A stretch of DNA of 13,613 nucleotides from positions 1 through 13,613 of the forward strand of contig JAEZMT010000361.1 of NCBI GenBank assembly GCA_023442085.1, written 5' to 3'. Position numbers and translations under genes: made by a program. Shown one piece after another: positions 1 through 6,615 of the stretch (the stretch's first letter is position 1; each line of letters opens with the position of its first letter). Source of the stretch: Pseudomonadota bacterium (GTDB taxonomy: Bacteria; Pseudomonadota; Alphaproteobacteria; Rhizobiales; Xanthobacteraceae). The notes below the pieces were generated by a model that had not been told where the DNA came from, searched no databases, and saw only the letters and a program-made list of their open reading frames with translations.

Positions 1-112
1 AAAAACGCTCACATCAATAGATCGCTCCTGTCATCGAATGTCACTCGGCTTTTCTGCTAGAGGAGATGCAACGGCCGCCCAAGCGGCGGCAAGTCTCCCT
101 GGGAGGGGCACC

Positions 113-880
113 ATGAAGATCGAAGGGCGCGTCTTTCTCGTCACCGGCGGCGGCTCGGGCCTAGGCGCGGCGGTGGCGCGGATGGTGGTCGATAACGGCG
201 GCCGCGTCGTCCTCGTCGACATCAATGCCGACGCCGGCGCCGCCATGGCCGCCGAGCTTGGCGACGCCGCCCGCTTCCAGCGCGCCGACGTGAGCAGCGA
301 GGCGGATGGCAAGGCGGCCGTGCAGCTCGCCCTCGACAGCTTCGGCCACGTTCACGTCCTCGTGAACTGCGCGGGCGTCGCTCCCGGCGAGAAAGTCATC
401 GGGCGCGAGGGCCCGCACCGGCTGGACAGCTTCGTGCGCGGCATCACCATCAATCTCATCGGCACCTTCAACATGCTTCGGCTCGCCGCCGATGCGATGG
501 CGAAGGAGCAGCCGGACGCGGACGGCGAACGCGGCGTCATCATCAACACGGCCTCCATTGCCGCCTTCGACGGGCAGATCGGCCAGGCCGCCTATGCCGC
601 CTCGAAGGGCGGCGTCGCGGCCCTCACCCTGCCGGTGGCCCGCGAGCTTGCGCGCTTCGGCATCCGCGTCCTCACCATCGCGCCCGGCATCTTCGAAACG
701 CCGATGATGGCTGGTCTGCCGCAGGATGTTCAGGACAGCCTCGGCAAGAGCGTGCCCTTCCCCTCGCGCCTCGGACGGCCGTCCGAATACGCCGCGCTGG
801 TCAAGCACATCTGCGAGAATTCCATGCTGAACGGCGAGGTCATCCGCCTCGACGGCGCGCTGCGCATGGCGCCGCGCTGA
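113..880 (+). CDS. HSD10-like short-chain dehydrogenase (3-hydroxyacyl-CoA dehydrogenase type II family)
   Basis: A 255-residue classical short-chain dehydrogenase, the usual family length, expected to oxidise a 3-hydroxyacyl-CoA to the 3-oxoacyl-CoA with NAD in the cytoplasm. Visible features are the nucleotide-binding TGGGSGLG at residues 11-18, an acidic residue ending beta-2 (D36, favouring NAD over NADP), NCAG at 85-88, N114, and the catalytic set S148, Y161 and K165. The C-terminal half (INTASIAAFDGQIGQAAY, then PFPSRLGRPSEYA and NGEVIRLDGALRM) closely resembles mitochondrial HSD10, which acts on 2-methyl-3-hydroxybutyryl-CoA in isoleucine breakdown. I chose the ATG at 113 because GGGAGGGG lies just upstream and the SDR fold begins at once; an in-frame ATG at 38 would add 25 low-complexity residues. 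It opens an operon, with the thiolase 37 bases downstream. The family call is firm; the branched substrate is inference. Confidence 0.93.
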   Translation: MKIEGRVFLVTGGGSGLGAAVARMVVDNGGRVVLVDINADAGAAMAAELGDAARFQRADVSSEADGKAAVQLALDSFGHVHVLVNCAGVAPGEKVIGREGPHRLDSFVRGITINLIGTFNMLRLAADAMAKEQPDADGERGVIINTASIAAFDGQIGQAAYAASKGGVAALTLPVARELARFGIRVLTIAPGIFETPMMAGLPQDVQDSLGKSVPFPSRLGRPSEYAALVKHICENSMLNGEVIRLDGALRMAPR

Positions 881-917
881 CCCTGGCGCTCTCCTCCCTC
901 CTCCGGAGACAAGTCCC

Positions 918-2108
918 ATGACGGCTTCCGACCCCATCGTCATCGTCGGCTTCGCCCGCACGCCCATGGGCGGCTTCCAGGGCGACCTCAAGGATGTCGC
1001 CGCCCCAGCGCTCGGCTCCGCGGCCATCGGTGCTGCCCTCTCCCGCGCCGGCCTCGCCCCGGATCAGGTGGAGGAAGTGGTGTTCGGCTGCGTGCTGCCG
1101 GCCGGCCTGGGCCAGGCTCCGGCCCGGCAGGCCGCGCTGGGCGCGGGCCTTCCGCTCGCGACGGGCGCCACCACGGTCAACAAGATGTGCGGCTCCGGCA
1201 TGAAGGCGGCCATGTTCGCCCATGACCTCATCGCCGCGGGCTCCGCCTCCGTCGCCGTTGCCGGCGGCATGGAGAGCATGACCAATGCGCCGTACCTGCT
1301 CGACCGCGCCCGTGGCGGCTACCGCATGGGCCACGGCAAGGTCATCGACCACATGTTCTTCGACGGGCTGGAGGACGCCTACGATAAAGGCCGCCTCATG
1401 GGTACCTTCGCGGAGGAATGCGCGGAGGCCTACCAGTTCACCCGCGAGGCGCAGGACGCCTTCGCCATCGCCTCGCTCACCAAGGCGCAGAAGGCCATGG
1501 CCGATGGAGCATTCGAGAGGGAGATCACCCCCGTCACCGTGAAGGGCGGCAAGGCCGAGCGCGTGGTGGCGACGGACGAGCAGCCGCCCAAGGCGAAGCT
1601 GGACAAGATCCCGACGCTGAAGCCCGCCTTCCGCGACGGCGGCACGGTGACGGCGGCAAACTCCTCCTCCATCTCTGACGGCGCGGCCGCCCTCGTGCTC
1701 ATGCGCCGCTCGGAGGCGGAGAAGCGCGGCCTCACGCCGCTCGCCGCCATCGTCGGCCATGCCACCCACGCCCAGGCGCCGAACCTGTTCACAACGGCGC
1801 CCATCGGCGCAGTGCAGAAGCTGGCCGGGAAGACCGGCTGGGACCTGAAGGACGTAGACCTGTTCGAGATCAACGAGGCGTTCGCCGTGGTGCCCATGGC
1901 CGCCATGCGCGACCTCGGCCTGCCGGAGGACAAGGTGAATGTCCACGGCGGCGCCTGTGCGCTGGGCCACCCCATCGGCGCTTCGGGCGCCCGCGTGATG
2001 GTGACGCTGCTGGCGGCACTGGAGCGATATGATCTCAAGCGCGGCATCGCTTCGCTGTGTATCGGCGGCGGCGAGGCGACGGCAGTGGCCATCGAGCGGC
2101 TGAGCTGA
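918..2108 (+). CDS. Acetyl-CoA acyltransferase / thiolase
   Basis: A 396-residue thiolase of normal length, catalysing CoA-dependent cleavage of a 3-oxoacyl-CoA (or the reverse condensation). The nucleophile is Cys91 in NKMCGSGMKA. The other active-site elements are NEAF at 319-322, the histidine of GHPIG (H351) and the second cysteine in CIGGGEATA (C381). Their spacing matches the well-studied Zoogloea biosynthetic thiolase (32 residues from Asn to His, 30 from His to Cys). GGAG at 905-908 serves the ATG. It sits directly after the HSD10-like dehydrogenase that would supply its 3-oxoacyl-CoA, and before the acyl-CoA dehydrogenase that starts the same spiral, so a degradative role is more likely than polyhydroxybutyrate synthesis. 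Chain-length or 2-methyl specificity cannot be read from these motifs. Confidence 0.94.
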   Translation: MTASDPIVIVGFARTPMGGFQGDLKDVAAPALGSAAIGAALSRAGLAPDQVEEVVFGCVLPAGLGQAPARQAALGAGLPLATGATTVNKMCGSGMKAAMFAHDLIAAGSASVAVAGGMESMTNAPYLLDRARGGYRMGHGKVIDHMFFDGLEDAYDKGRLMGTFAEECAEAYQFTREAQDAFAIASLTKAQKAMADGAFEREITPVTVKGGKAERVVATDEQPPKAKLDKIPTLKPAFRDGGTVTAANSSSISDGAAALVLMRRSEAEKRGLTPLAAIVGHATHAQAPNLFTTAPIGAVQKLAGKTGWDLKDVDLFEINEAFAVVPMAAMRDLGLPEDKVNVHGGACALGHPIGASGARVMVTLLAALERYDLKRGIASLCIGGGEATAVAIERLS

Positions 2109-2156
2109 GGCCGCGCCCACCGCTCGGCAGCAAGCAATAAGAACCGGAGGGAGCCC

Positions 2157-3284
2157 ATGATCCTCACCGAAACCCAGGTCGCCATCCGGGACGCCGTGCG
2201 CGCCTTTGCCTCCGAGCGCCTCGCGCCCGGCGCCGCGGCGCGGGACAAGGAGCACCGCTTCCCCGGAGATGAACTGAAGGAACTGGGCGCGCTCGGCTTC
2301 CTTGGCATGCTGGTGCCGGAGGAGCTTGGCGGCTCCGCCACCGATCTCGTCTCCTATGCCCTCGCGCTGGAGGAGATCGCGGCGGCGGACGGCGCCTGCT
2401 CCACCATCGTCAGCGTGCATTCCTCGGTCGGCTGCATGCCCATCGTGAAATTCGGCACCGACGCGCAGAAAGAGCGCTTCCTGCCGAAGCTGGCCAGCGG
2501 GGAATGGATCGGAGGCTTTGCCCTCACCGAGCCCCAGGCCGGGTCGGATGCCGCGGCGCTGCGCACGCGCGCCCGGCGAGACGGCGACCATTACGTGCTG
2601 TCCGGCGCCAAGCAGTTCATCACCTCCGGCAAGAACGGCGACGTCATCATCGTCTTTGCGGTGACCGACCCGGATGCGGGCAAGAAGGGCATCTCCGCCT
2701 TCATCGTGCCTACCGACATGCCCGGCTACGAGGTGGTGCGGGTGGAGGAGAAGCTTGGCCAGCACTCGTCCGACACCTGCCAGCTCGCCTTCAACGACAT
2801 GCGCATCCCTGCCGAGCTGCGGCTCGGGGCCGAGGGTGAGGGGCTGAAGATCGCCCTGTCCAATCTCGAAGGCGGACGCATCGGCATCGCCTCCCAGTGC
2901 GTGGGCATGGCGCGGGCGGCCTTCGAGGCGGCGCGTGCTTATGCGAAGGAGCGCGTCACCTTCGGCAAGCCCATTATGGAGCATCAGGCCGTCGCCTTCC
3001 GCCTCGCCGACATGGCGACCCGCATCGAGGCCGCGCGCCTGATGGTGCTGCACGCGGCTTCGCTGCGCGAGGCCGGCCTGCCCTGCCTCACCGAAGCCTC
3101 CATGGCGAAGCTGTTCGCGTCGGAGATGGCCGAGCAGGTGTGCTCCGCGGCCATCCAGACCTTCGGCGGCTACGGCTATCTGGCGGACTTCCCCGTGGAG
3201 CGCATCTATCGCGACGTGCGAGTCTGCCAGATCTACGAGGGCACGAGCGACGTGCAGCGCATCGTCATCGCGCGGGGGCTGTGA
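2157..3284 (+). CDS. Acyl-CoA dehydrogenase (FAD-dependent, short/branched-chain type)
   Basis: A 375-residue acyl-CoA dehydrogenase introducing the alpha-beta double bond into an acyl-CoA and passing electrons to ETF. The order is an N-terminal helical domain, the signature FALTEPQAGSD at 121-131, a beta domain, then the C-terminal helical domain with RVTFG (R266) and QTFGGYGY at 334-341. The catalytic base is Glu361 in YEGTSDVQR, the position used by short-, medium- and branched-chain enzymes rather than the alternative site of isovaleryl- and long-chain types. The start ATG follows GGAGG at 2146-2150. Its TGA overlaps the ATG of the CoA-transferase-family gene (TGATG), indicating translational coupling. 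Family is certain; a 2-methyl-branched substrate is inferred from the racemase and HSD10-like neighbours. Confidence 0.94.
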   Translation: MILTETQVAIRDAVRAFASERLAPGAAARDKEHRFPGDELKELGALGFLGMLVPEELGGSATDLVSYALALEEIAAADGACSTIVSVHSSVGCMPIVKFGTDAQKERFLPKLASGEWIGGFALTEPQAGSDAAALRTRARRDGDHYVLSGAKQFITSGKNGDVIIVFAVTDPDAGKKGISAFIVPTDMPGYEVVRVEEKLGQHSSDTCQLAFNDMRIPAELRLGAEGEGLKIALSNLEGGRIGIASQCVGMARAAFEAARAYAKERVTFGKPIMEHQAVAFRLADMATRIEAARLMVLHAASLREAGLPCLTEASMAKLFASEMAEQVCSAAIQTFGGYGYLADFPVERIYRDVRVCQIYEGTSDVQRIVIARGL

Positions 3285-4444
3285 TGGTGGAGGCGCCCTC
3301 CCCGGCCCCGCGCGGTCCCCTTGCAGGCATCCGGGTCGTCGATCTGTCCCGGCTCGCCCCCGGCCCCTATTGCACCATGCTGCTTGCGGATTTCGGGGCG
3401 GAGGTGATCGTGGTGGGGGGCGGGCGCGCCGGCGTCGCCATTCCGGAATTCTCCCGTGGCAAGCGGCATATCTCGCTCGACCTGAAGACGCTTGCAGGCC
3501 GGGCTGCGCTCCACGCGCTGGTGCAGACCGCCGACGTGCTGGTGGAGGGCTTCCGCCCCGGCGTCGCCGATCGCATCGGCGCCGGATACGAGACGCTGGC
3601 GGCGCTCAATCCGCGCCTGGTTTACTGCTCCCTGACCGGCTTCGGGCAGGACGGCCCGCGCGCGCTGGAGGCGGGGCACGACATCACCTATCTCGCGCTC
3701 GCCGGCGTGCTCGGCTCGATGGGACCGAAGGACGGGCCGCCCGAGGCGCCGCTCAACCTCGTCGCCGATTTCGCCGGCGGCAGCCTGATCGCCGCTCTGG
3801 GCATCCTCGCCGCGGTGATCGAGGCGAAGACCACCGGACACGGCCAGAAGATCGACGCCGCCATGGTGGATGGCGCGCTCTCCCTGATGGCCATGCACTG
3901 GCCGCTGTGGAAGACTCCCCACTGGCCTGCGCGCGGCGATGGTCTGCTCGGCGGCGGCGCGCCCTTCTATCGCTCCTACCGCTGCGCGGACGGCGGTTTC
4001 ATAGCGGTCGGCGCGCTGGAGCGGGGATTCTTCGAGGCGCTATGGCAGCGTCTCGACCTCGGCGAGGCGCCGGACCACATGCGGCGGGATCTTTGGCCCG
4101 ATATCGAGCGCACGCTGGAAGCGACCTTCGCAGGCCAACCACGTGACCACTGGACTGGTGTGTTCGCCGGGACGGACGCCTGCGTTGCGCCGGTTCTGGC
4201 GCCCGACGAGGTGTGGAGCGATCCCCACATCGCCGCCCGCCATCCGGACAGCGGGCCGAACCGGGTTCCCGCGGTGCCGCGCCTCTCCCGCACGCCCGCT
4301 CAGGCCCACCCGCTCGATCTCACCGACTGCACGGCCGACGTGCTGCGCGAGGCCGGCCTCAGCGAAGCGGACATCGCCGCCGCCGTCGTGCCGTCCGATA
4401 CAACCGGCCGCTCGGGCCTCGACTGGCCGCCGGAGCTGCGCTGA
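3284..4444 (+). CDS. Alpha-methylacyl-CoA racemase-like protein (CaiB/BaiF, family III CoA-transferase superfamily)
   Basis: 386 residues, starting at an ATG that overlaps the previous stop codon by one base. The N-terminus GPLAGIRVVDLSRLAPGPYC and the stretch AGHDITYLALAGVLGS are typical of the CaiB/BaiF fold, and the latter is closest to AMACR/MCR racemases. The three acid/base residues known from Mycobacterium tuberculosis MCR appear to be present: His132 (in GHDITY), Asp162 (in LVADFAGGS) and Glu246 (in VGALERGFF). That favours racemisation of 2-methylacyl-CoA between R and S forms over true CoA transfer, though Asp133 also lies where formyl-CoA transferase has its nucleophile. Racemases of this type let a stereospecific acyl-CoA dehydrogenase use both isomers, and such a dehydrogenase is the preceding gene. 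A longer in-frame reading from 2897 overlaps the dehydrogenase and is not real. The superfamily is sure; racemase versus transferase is about 70:30. Confidence 0.88.
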   Translation: MVEAPSPAPRGPLAGIRVVDLSRLAPGPYCTMLLADFGAEVIVVGGGRAGVAIPEFSRGKRHISLDLKTLAGRAALHALVQTADVLVEGFRPGVADRIGAGYETLAALNPRLVYCSLTGFGQDGPRALEAGHDITYLALAGVLGSMGPKDGPPEAPLNLVADFAGGSLIAALGILAAVIEAKTTGHGQKIDAAMVDGALSLMAMHWPLWKTPHWPARGDGLLGGGAPFYRSYRCADGGFIAVGALERGFFEALWQRLDLGEAPDHMRRDLWPDIERTLEATFAGQPRDHWTGVFAGTDACVAPVLAPDEVWSDPHIAARHPDSGPNRVPAVPRLSRTPAQAHPLDLTDCTADVLREAGLSEADIAAAVVPSDTTGRSGLDWPPELR

Positions 4445-4447
4445 ACG

Positions 4448-4822
4448 TCAGAAGGCGGGATCGGCAGCCGCGGCCTTCGGCTTGTGGAGGCTCCGGCTGT
4501 CATCCGGCGCCTCGTCGCGCTCGAACATGCCATAGTCGCGCACCACGGCGGCCACACGCAGTCGATAGTCACGGAACACGCCGGCACGCCCGGCGGCCTG
4601 CGTCTTGCGATGGGAGGTGAGGTTGCGCCAGGCCTTCACCGCTTCCTCATCTCGCCAGAAGGAGAGCGAAAGCATCTTGCCCGGATTGGTGAGGCTCTCG
4701 AACCGCTCCACCGAGATGAAGCCGTCCATCGTCTCCAATTCCACGCGCAGGCGCGCGGCGAGATCGAGATAGGTGTCGCGCTGGCCTTCGGCCGGCCACA
4801 CCTCGAATATGATAGCGATCAA
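4448..4822 (-). CDS. ABM (antibiotic biosynthesis monooxygenase) domain protein
   Basis: A 124-residue small alpha/beta ferredoxin-like protein with one ABM-type domain at about residues 1-100 and a charged, probably disordered tail. Recognisable segments are FEVWPAEGQRD, MDGFISVERFESLTNPGKMLSLSFWRDEEAV and the W65...H71 stretch. The best start is TTG at 4822, preceded at good spacing by AAAGGGGGG, which gives the family-typical M-I-A-I-I-F-E-V-W opening. The upstream in-frame ATG at 4978 would add 52 non-homologous residues overlapping the neighbouring small gene. ABM proteins range from cofactor-free quinone-forming oxygenases to haem-degrading enzymes and non-catalytic stress proteins. The Asn of IsdG-type haem oxygenases is not evident near residue 6, so I do not call haem degradation. 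It is the last gene of the hydroxylase operon, 31 bases after the 61-residue gene, and its stop lies three bases from the convergent racemase-like gene. Confidence 0.82.
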   Translation of the reverse strand: MIAIIFEVWPAEGQRDTYLDLAARLRVELETMDGFISVERFESLTNPGKMLSLSFWRDEEAVKAWRNLTSHRKTQAAGRAGVFRDYRLRVAAVVRDYGMFERDEAPDDSRSLHKPKAAAADPAF

Positions 4823-4828
4823 GATCCG

Positions 4829-4837
4829 CCCCCCTTT
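4829..4837 (-). promoter_or_regulatory. Ribosome binding site selecting a TTG start
   Basis: On the minus strand AAAGGGGGG ends six bases before the TTG at 4822. It is the only good Shine-Dalgarno match near the conserved N-terminus of the ABM-domain protein, and no ATG or GTG lies in frame at that point. It therefore supports a TTG start. Confidence 0.6.
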
Positions 4838-4853
4838 CCGGTATTTGGCGAGA

Positions 4854-5039
4854 TTAAACCTTGTCGCCGGGCCGGCGCTGCACCTCGGGGAAGATCCACA
4901 TGGCAATGACCATGAAGACACCCAGGAAAGCGACCGCGTATTTCGGACCCTCCTGCCCGAGCGCGCCTTGGAAGGCATAGCCCGCCGCCGCGACGGCGAG
5001 GACGATCAGGGAGAGGATGAGCTTGATGTGGGTGGGCAT
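4854..5039 (-). CDS. Small two-helix membrane protein, unknown function
   Basis: 61 residues. I do not recognise a named family. Two hydrophobic segments are visible (about residues 5-23 and 34-52), joined by a short loop QGALGQEGPKY, with a basic tail (QRRPGDKV), so it should be a small inner-membrane hairpin protein with a cytoplasmic C-terminus. The start at 5039 is supported by AGAGGGGA just upstream; the longer in-frame reading from 5162 adds 41 arginine/proline-rich residues that overlap the preceding gene. Codon use is the same GC-rich style as its neighbours, and it lies 43 bases after one membrane-protein gene and 31 before the ABM gene, so it is almost certainly co-transcribed. A subunit or stabiliser of the membrane hydroxylase is possible but unproven. 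Confidence 0.72.
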   Translation of the reverse strand: MPTHIKLILSLIVLAVAAAGYAFQGALGQEGPKYAVAFLGVFMVIAMWIFPEVQRRPGDKV

Positions 5040-5082
5040 GAAATGTCCCCTCTTGCTGGCCGGACGAGGCCGGCGCTGACCT

Positions 5083-5478
5083 TCAGATGAGCGCGGTGCC
5101 GCCGCCGGGAAGCGCGGCCCAGACGGCCAGCGCCGCGCCCTGTAGCGCCACCAGAGCGGCAAGGCCGCGCCGGCCGTCGCGGAACGATGTGGGCAGCAGC
5201 TCGAACGGCGCCGGGGCGAACAGCAGCACGAGGCCGCCGACGACGATCAGGCTGGTGAGGCGCAGGTTCGCATAGCCATAGGCCAGCGCCGCAGCGGCGA
5301 GCACGAGCCAGAGCAGACTGTTGACCAGGACGAGGGCGCGGCCCCCCGCCTGCCGCGCCCCCGCCGGCCGCGTGCTCGCCGGAAACATGCCGGAGAGCAC
5401 GAGAAAGCCGAGGCACGCGGCTGTCCAGAGACCAGTGAAGATCAACAGGCCGGCGACGTTGGGTTCGATGGCGGCCAT
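5083..5478 (-). CDS. Four-helix integral membrane protein, unknown function
   Basis: 131 residues, with four likely transmembrane segments at about 8-32, 48-70, 73-91 and 104-124. A basic, Arg-rich loop lies at 37-47 and a second charged loop (TSFRDGRRG) at 97-105, consistent with cytoplasmic loops. There are no histidine clusters, cysteines for haem or metal, or other catalytic signatures, so an enzymatic role is not suggested. The ATG at 5478 follows the hydroxylase stop by four bases and its ribosome site (GGAGTGAGG) overlaps that stop, giving tight translational coupling. I cannot name a family. Its fixed place directly behind the membrane hydroxylase suggests an accessory or transport partner, but this is inference from position only. 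Confidence 0.72.
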   Translation of the reverse strand: MAAIEPNVAGLLIFTGLWTAACLGFLVLSGMFPASTRPAGARQAGGRALVLVNSLLWLVLAAAALAYGYANLRLTSLIVVGGLVLLFAPAPFELLPTSFRDGRRGLAALVALQGAALAVWAALPGGGTALI

Positions 5479-5482
5479 GGCC

Positions 5483-6280
5483 TCACTCCGCCGGGGCGAC
5501 GTGGCCGGAAGGGGACGTTTTGCCCTTCGGCGTGCGGGCGGTGCGGCGCATGTCGGTCTTCAGGTGGCGGGTGTCATAGCCGTTGAAGAGATGGCCAAAG
5601 AGCCCGCGGTTGAGGTCCGACGTGCCGAACGCCCAGTCCATGATGGGGAAGGTGAGGTTCATGTTGCGCTCCATCATGAGCGACTGATTGTGGTGCGCGG
5701 CGTGGTGGCGGCGGTTGGTGTTGATGAAGGGTACGTTCCGCACGAACCAGTTCTCGTCGATGTGCGTGGTGAAGTGCATGAATTCGTAGAGCAGATAGAC
5801 CGAGGTCGTGGTGGTGATGAACAGCCATCCAACGTTCGGCGAGATCAGCCAGCCGAACACGATGGCGCCGGGAATGGACATCAGCGTGAAGGTCACCAAC
5901 GCATAGGGCGGGAAGAAGGTGACGCGCCAGTCGTGATGACCGGCGAAGCGCATCTCCTCCTCGGTGAAGAACTGGTGATGCATGAGTGTGTGGCGGTTAT
6001 AGACAGCGCGGAACAGTGGAAAGCTGGACGGCCGGTGCATCACATAGCGGTGCAGCCACCATTCGAAGAAATTGCAGAACAGGAACACGACCGGAATGGT
6101 GAGCCACTCCCACCAGCGGACATCGTGCATGTTCGAGATGTAGATGTAGAGCGCCGTAAAGCCGATCGTATAGATGATGGCGATGTGCAGCCAGCCGTTA
6201 TACCAGCCGGTGACGCGCTCGCGGTAGGTTGCGCGGTATTTGCGCTGGCGATCCGTCATGGGGCTCGAGGTGAGTTCCAT
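5483..6280 (-). CDS. Membrane fatty acid hydroxylase / sterol desaturase superfamily protein
   Basis: A 265-residue integral membrane di-iron oxygenase-like protein. Hydrophobic segments lie at about 31-50, 58-76, 125-147 and 150-170. The histidine clusters expected to bind two irons are present in family order: WWLHRYVMHR (H77, H82), NRHTLMHH (H97, H101, H102), HH at 115-116, HFTTH (H169, H173) and RRHHAAHH (H192, H193, H196, H197). Relatives hydroxylate or desaturate fatty acyl chains, sterols or carotenoids using O2 and an electron donor; no dedicated reductase or ferredoxin is encoded here. The ATG at 6280 has GGGAGAG close upstream; the ATG at 6259 is a weaker alternative. It heads the minus-strand operon and is divergent from the importer. 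The actual substrate cannot be inferred from the sequence. Confidence 0.9.
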   Translation of the reverse strand: MELTSSPMTDRQRKYRATYRERVTGWYNGWLHIAIIYTIGFTALYIYISNMHDVRWWEWLTIPVVFLFCNFFEWWLHRYVMHRPSSFPLFRAVYNRHTLMHHQFFTEEEMRFAGHHDWRVTFFPPYALVTFTLMSIPGAIVFGWLISPNVGWLFITTTTSVYLLYEFMHFTTHIDENWFVRNVPFINTNRRHHAAHHNQSLMMERNMNLTFPIMDWAFGTSDLNRGLFGHLFNGYDTRHLKTDMRRTARTPKGKTSPSGHVAPAE

Positions 6281-6425
6281 CGCTCTCTCCCTTGCGCGCT
6301 GTCGGTGCGCGCCATTCTCTTGATTCTCCCGCGCCTGAACTGGAGTGCCACGGCTTGAGGGCCGGCACCCCTTGCGATGCCCCCGCCGGAGGGCCGAAGG
6401 GCGCTTCGCGACAGCGCGTGAAGAA

Positions 6426-6454
6426 CTAATATGTCAGTCACACATCATATGCAA
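6426..6454 (-). promoter_or_regulatory. Candidate promoter of the hydroxylase operon
   Basis: On the minus strand TTGCAT (plus 6449-6454) and TATTAG (plus 6426-6431) are separated by exactly 17 bases. The -10 matches the consensus at four of six positions and the -35 at three, so strength would be modest. A start near 6419 would leave a leader of about 140 bases before the ATG at 6280. The spacer contains one copy of the element repeated at the opposite promoter. Confidence 0.4.
6429..6444. promoter_or_regulatory. Candidate operator, copy A
   Basis: ATATGTCAGTCACA(CA) on the plus strand. The first ten bases are identical to 6614-6623 and the following CACA is shared after a one-base indel. 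Within it TGT-N5-ACA (6432-6442) is a short two-fold symmetric core of the kind bound by GntR-type dimers. It lies between the -35 and -10 of the minus-strand promoter, where a bound protein would be expected to repress. The binder is not known. Confidence 0.4.
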
Positions 6455-6562
6455 GACGGGGAATTTAGGGCTCAAACCGGCTCTCCACACTCCCGAACAG
6501 CCAAGCCTGTCGTCATCAACACATTGATTTCATTGGCATCATTCGATCCATCTCCTTTTAAA

Positions 6563-6576
6563 ATGATCCAGATCAA
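6563..6576. promoter_or_regulatory. Fnr/FixK-type box
   Basis: ATGATCCAGATCAA differs from the classical TTGAT-N4-ATCAA Fnr/FixK/Anr half-site pair at one base (the first). Its central C..G pair also fits the alphaproteobacterial form TTGATC-N2-GATCAA. It is centred about 52 bases before the start predicted from the TATGAT -10, or nearer 45 if a slightly earlier -10 is used, so upstream activation by an Fnr/FixK-family protein under low oxygen is plausible. The exact distance does not match the ideal -41.5. Confidence 0.5.
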
Positions 6577-6585
6577 AAAAGCTTC

Positions 6586-6615
6586 TTGCAGACATTCTTT
6601 TGGCATATCTATGAT
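6586..6615 (+). promoter_or_regulatory. Candidate promoter of the importer operon
   Basis: TTGCAG at 6586-6591 and TATGAT at 6610-6615 (five of six to consensus) are separated by 18 bases. The weak -35 fits dependence on an activator. The expected start is near 6622, giving a leader of about 43 bases before the ATG at 6665. The -10 is buried in a perfect inverted repeat, so a repressor could block it directly. Confidence 0.45.

Noticed and set aside
38..112. An upstream ATG extending the short-chain dehydrogenase by 25 residues.
   Set aside because: The extension is low-complexity, and the Shine-Dalgarno GGGAGGGG sits before the ATG at 113, where the family fold begins.
1..112. A promoter or operator for the acyl-CoA operon.
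   Set aside because: Only short TGTCA repeats (29-33 and 39-43) are visible, with no paired -35/-10 or clear copy of the element at 6429-6628; the upstream region is cut by the window edge.
840..3053. A 737-residue open frame on the minus strand opposite the thiolase and acyl-CoA dehydrogenase.
   Set aside because: It is a GC-skew shadow: the residues are Arg/Gly/His/Ala-rich with no motif, and the plus strand carries two complete enzymes with all active-site residues.
2897..3283. An in-frame 129-residue extension of the racemase-like protein.
   Set aside because: It lies wholly inside the acyl-CoA dehydrogenase in another frame and has no family similarity; the coupled TGATG start fits better.
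4448..4822. Calling the ABM protein a haem-degrading monooxygenase.
   Set aside because: The W and H are present but the Asn of the IsdG triad is not visible near residue 6, and there is no iron or haem context.
5321..6358. A 345-residue plus-strand frame opposite the hydroxylase.
   Set aside because: The minus-strand frame has ordered histidine clusters and membrane helices; this one is Arg/Val/Glu shadow sequence without motifs.
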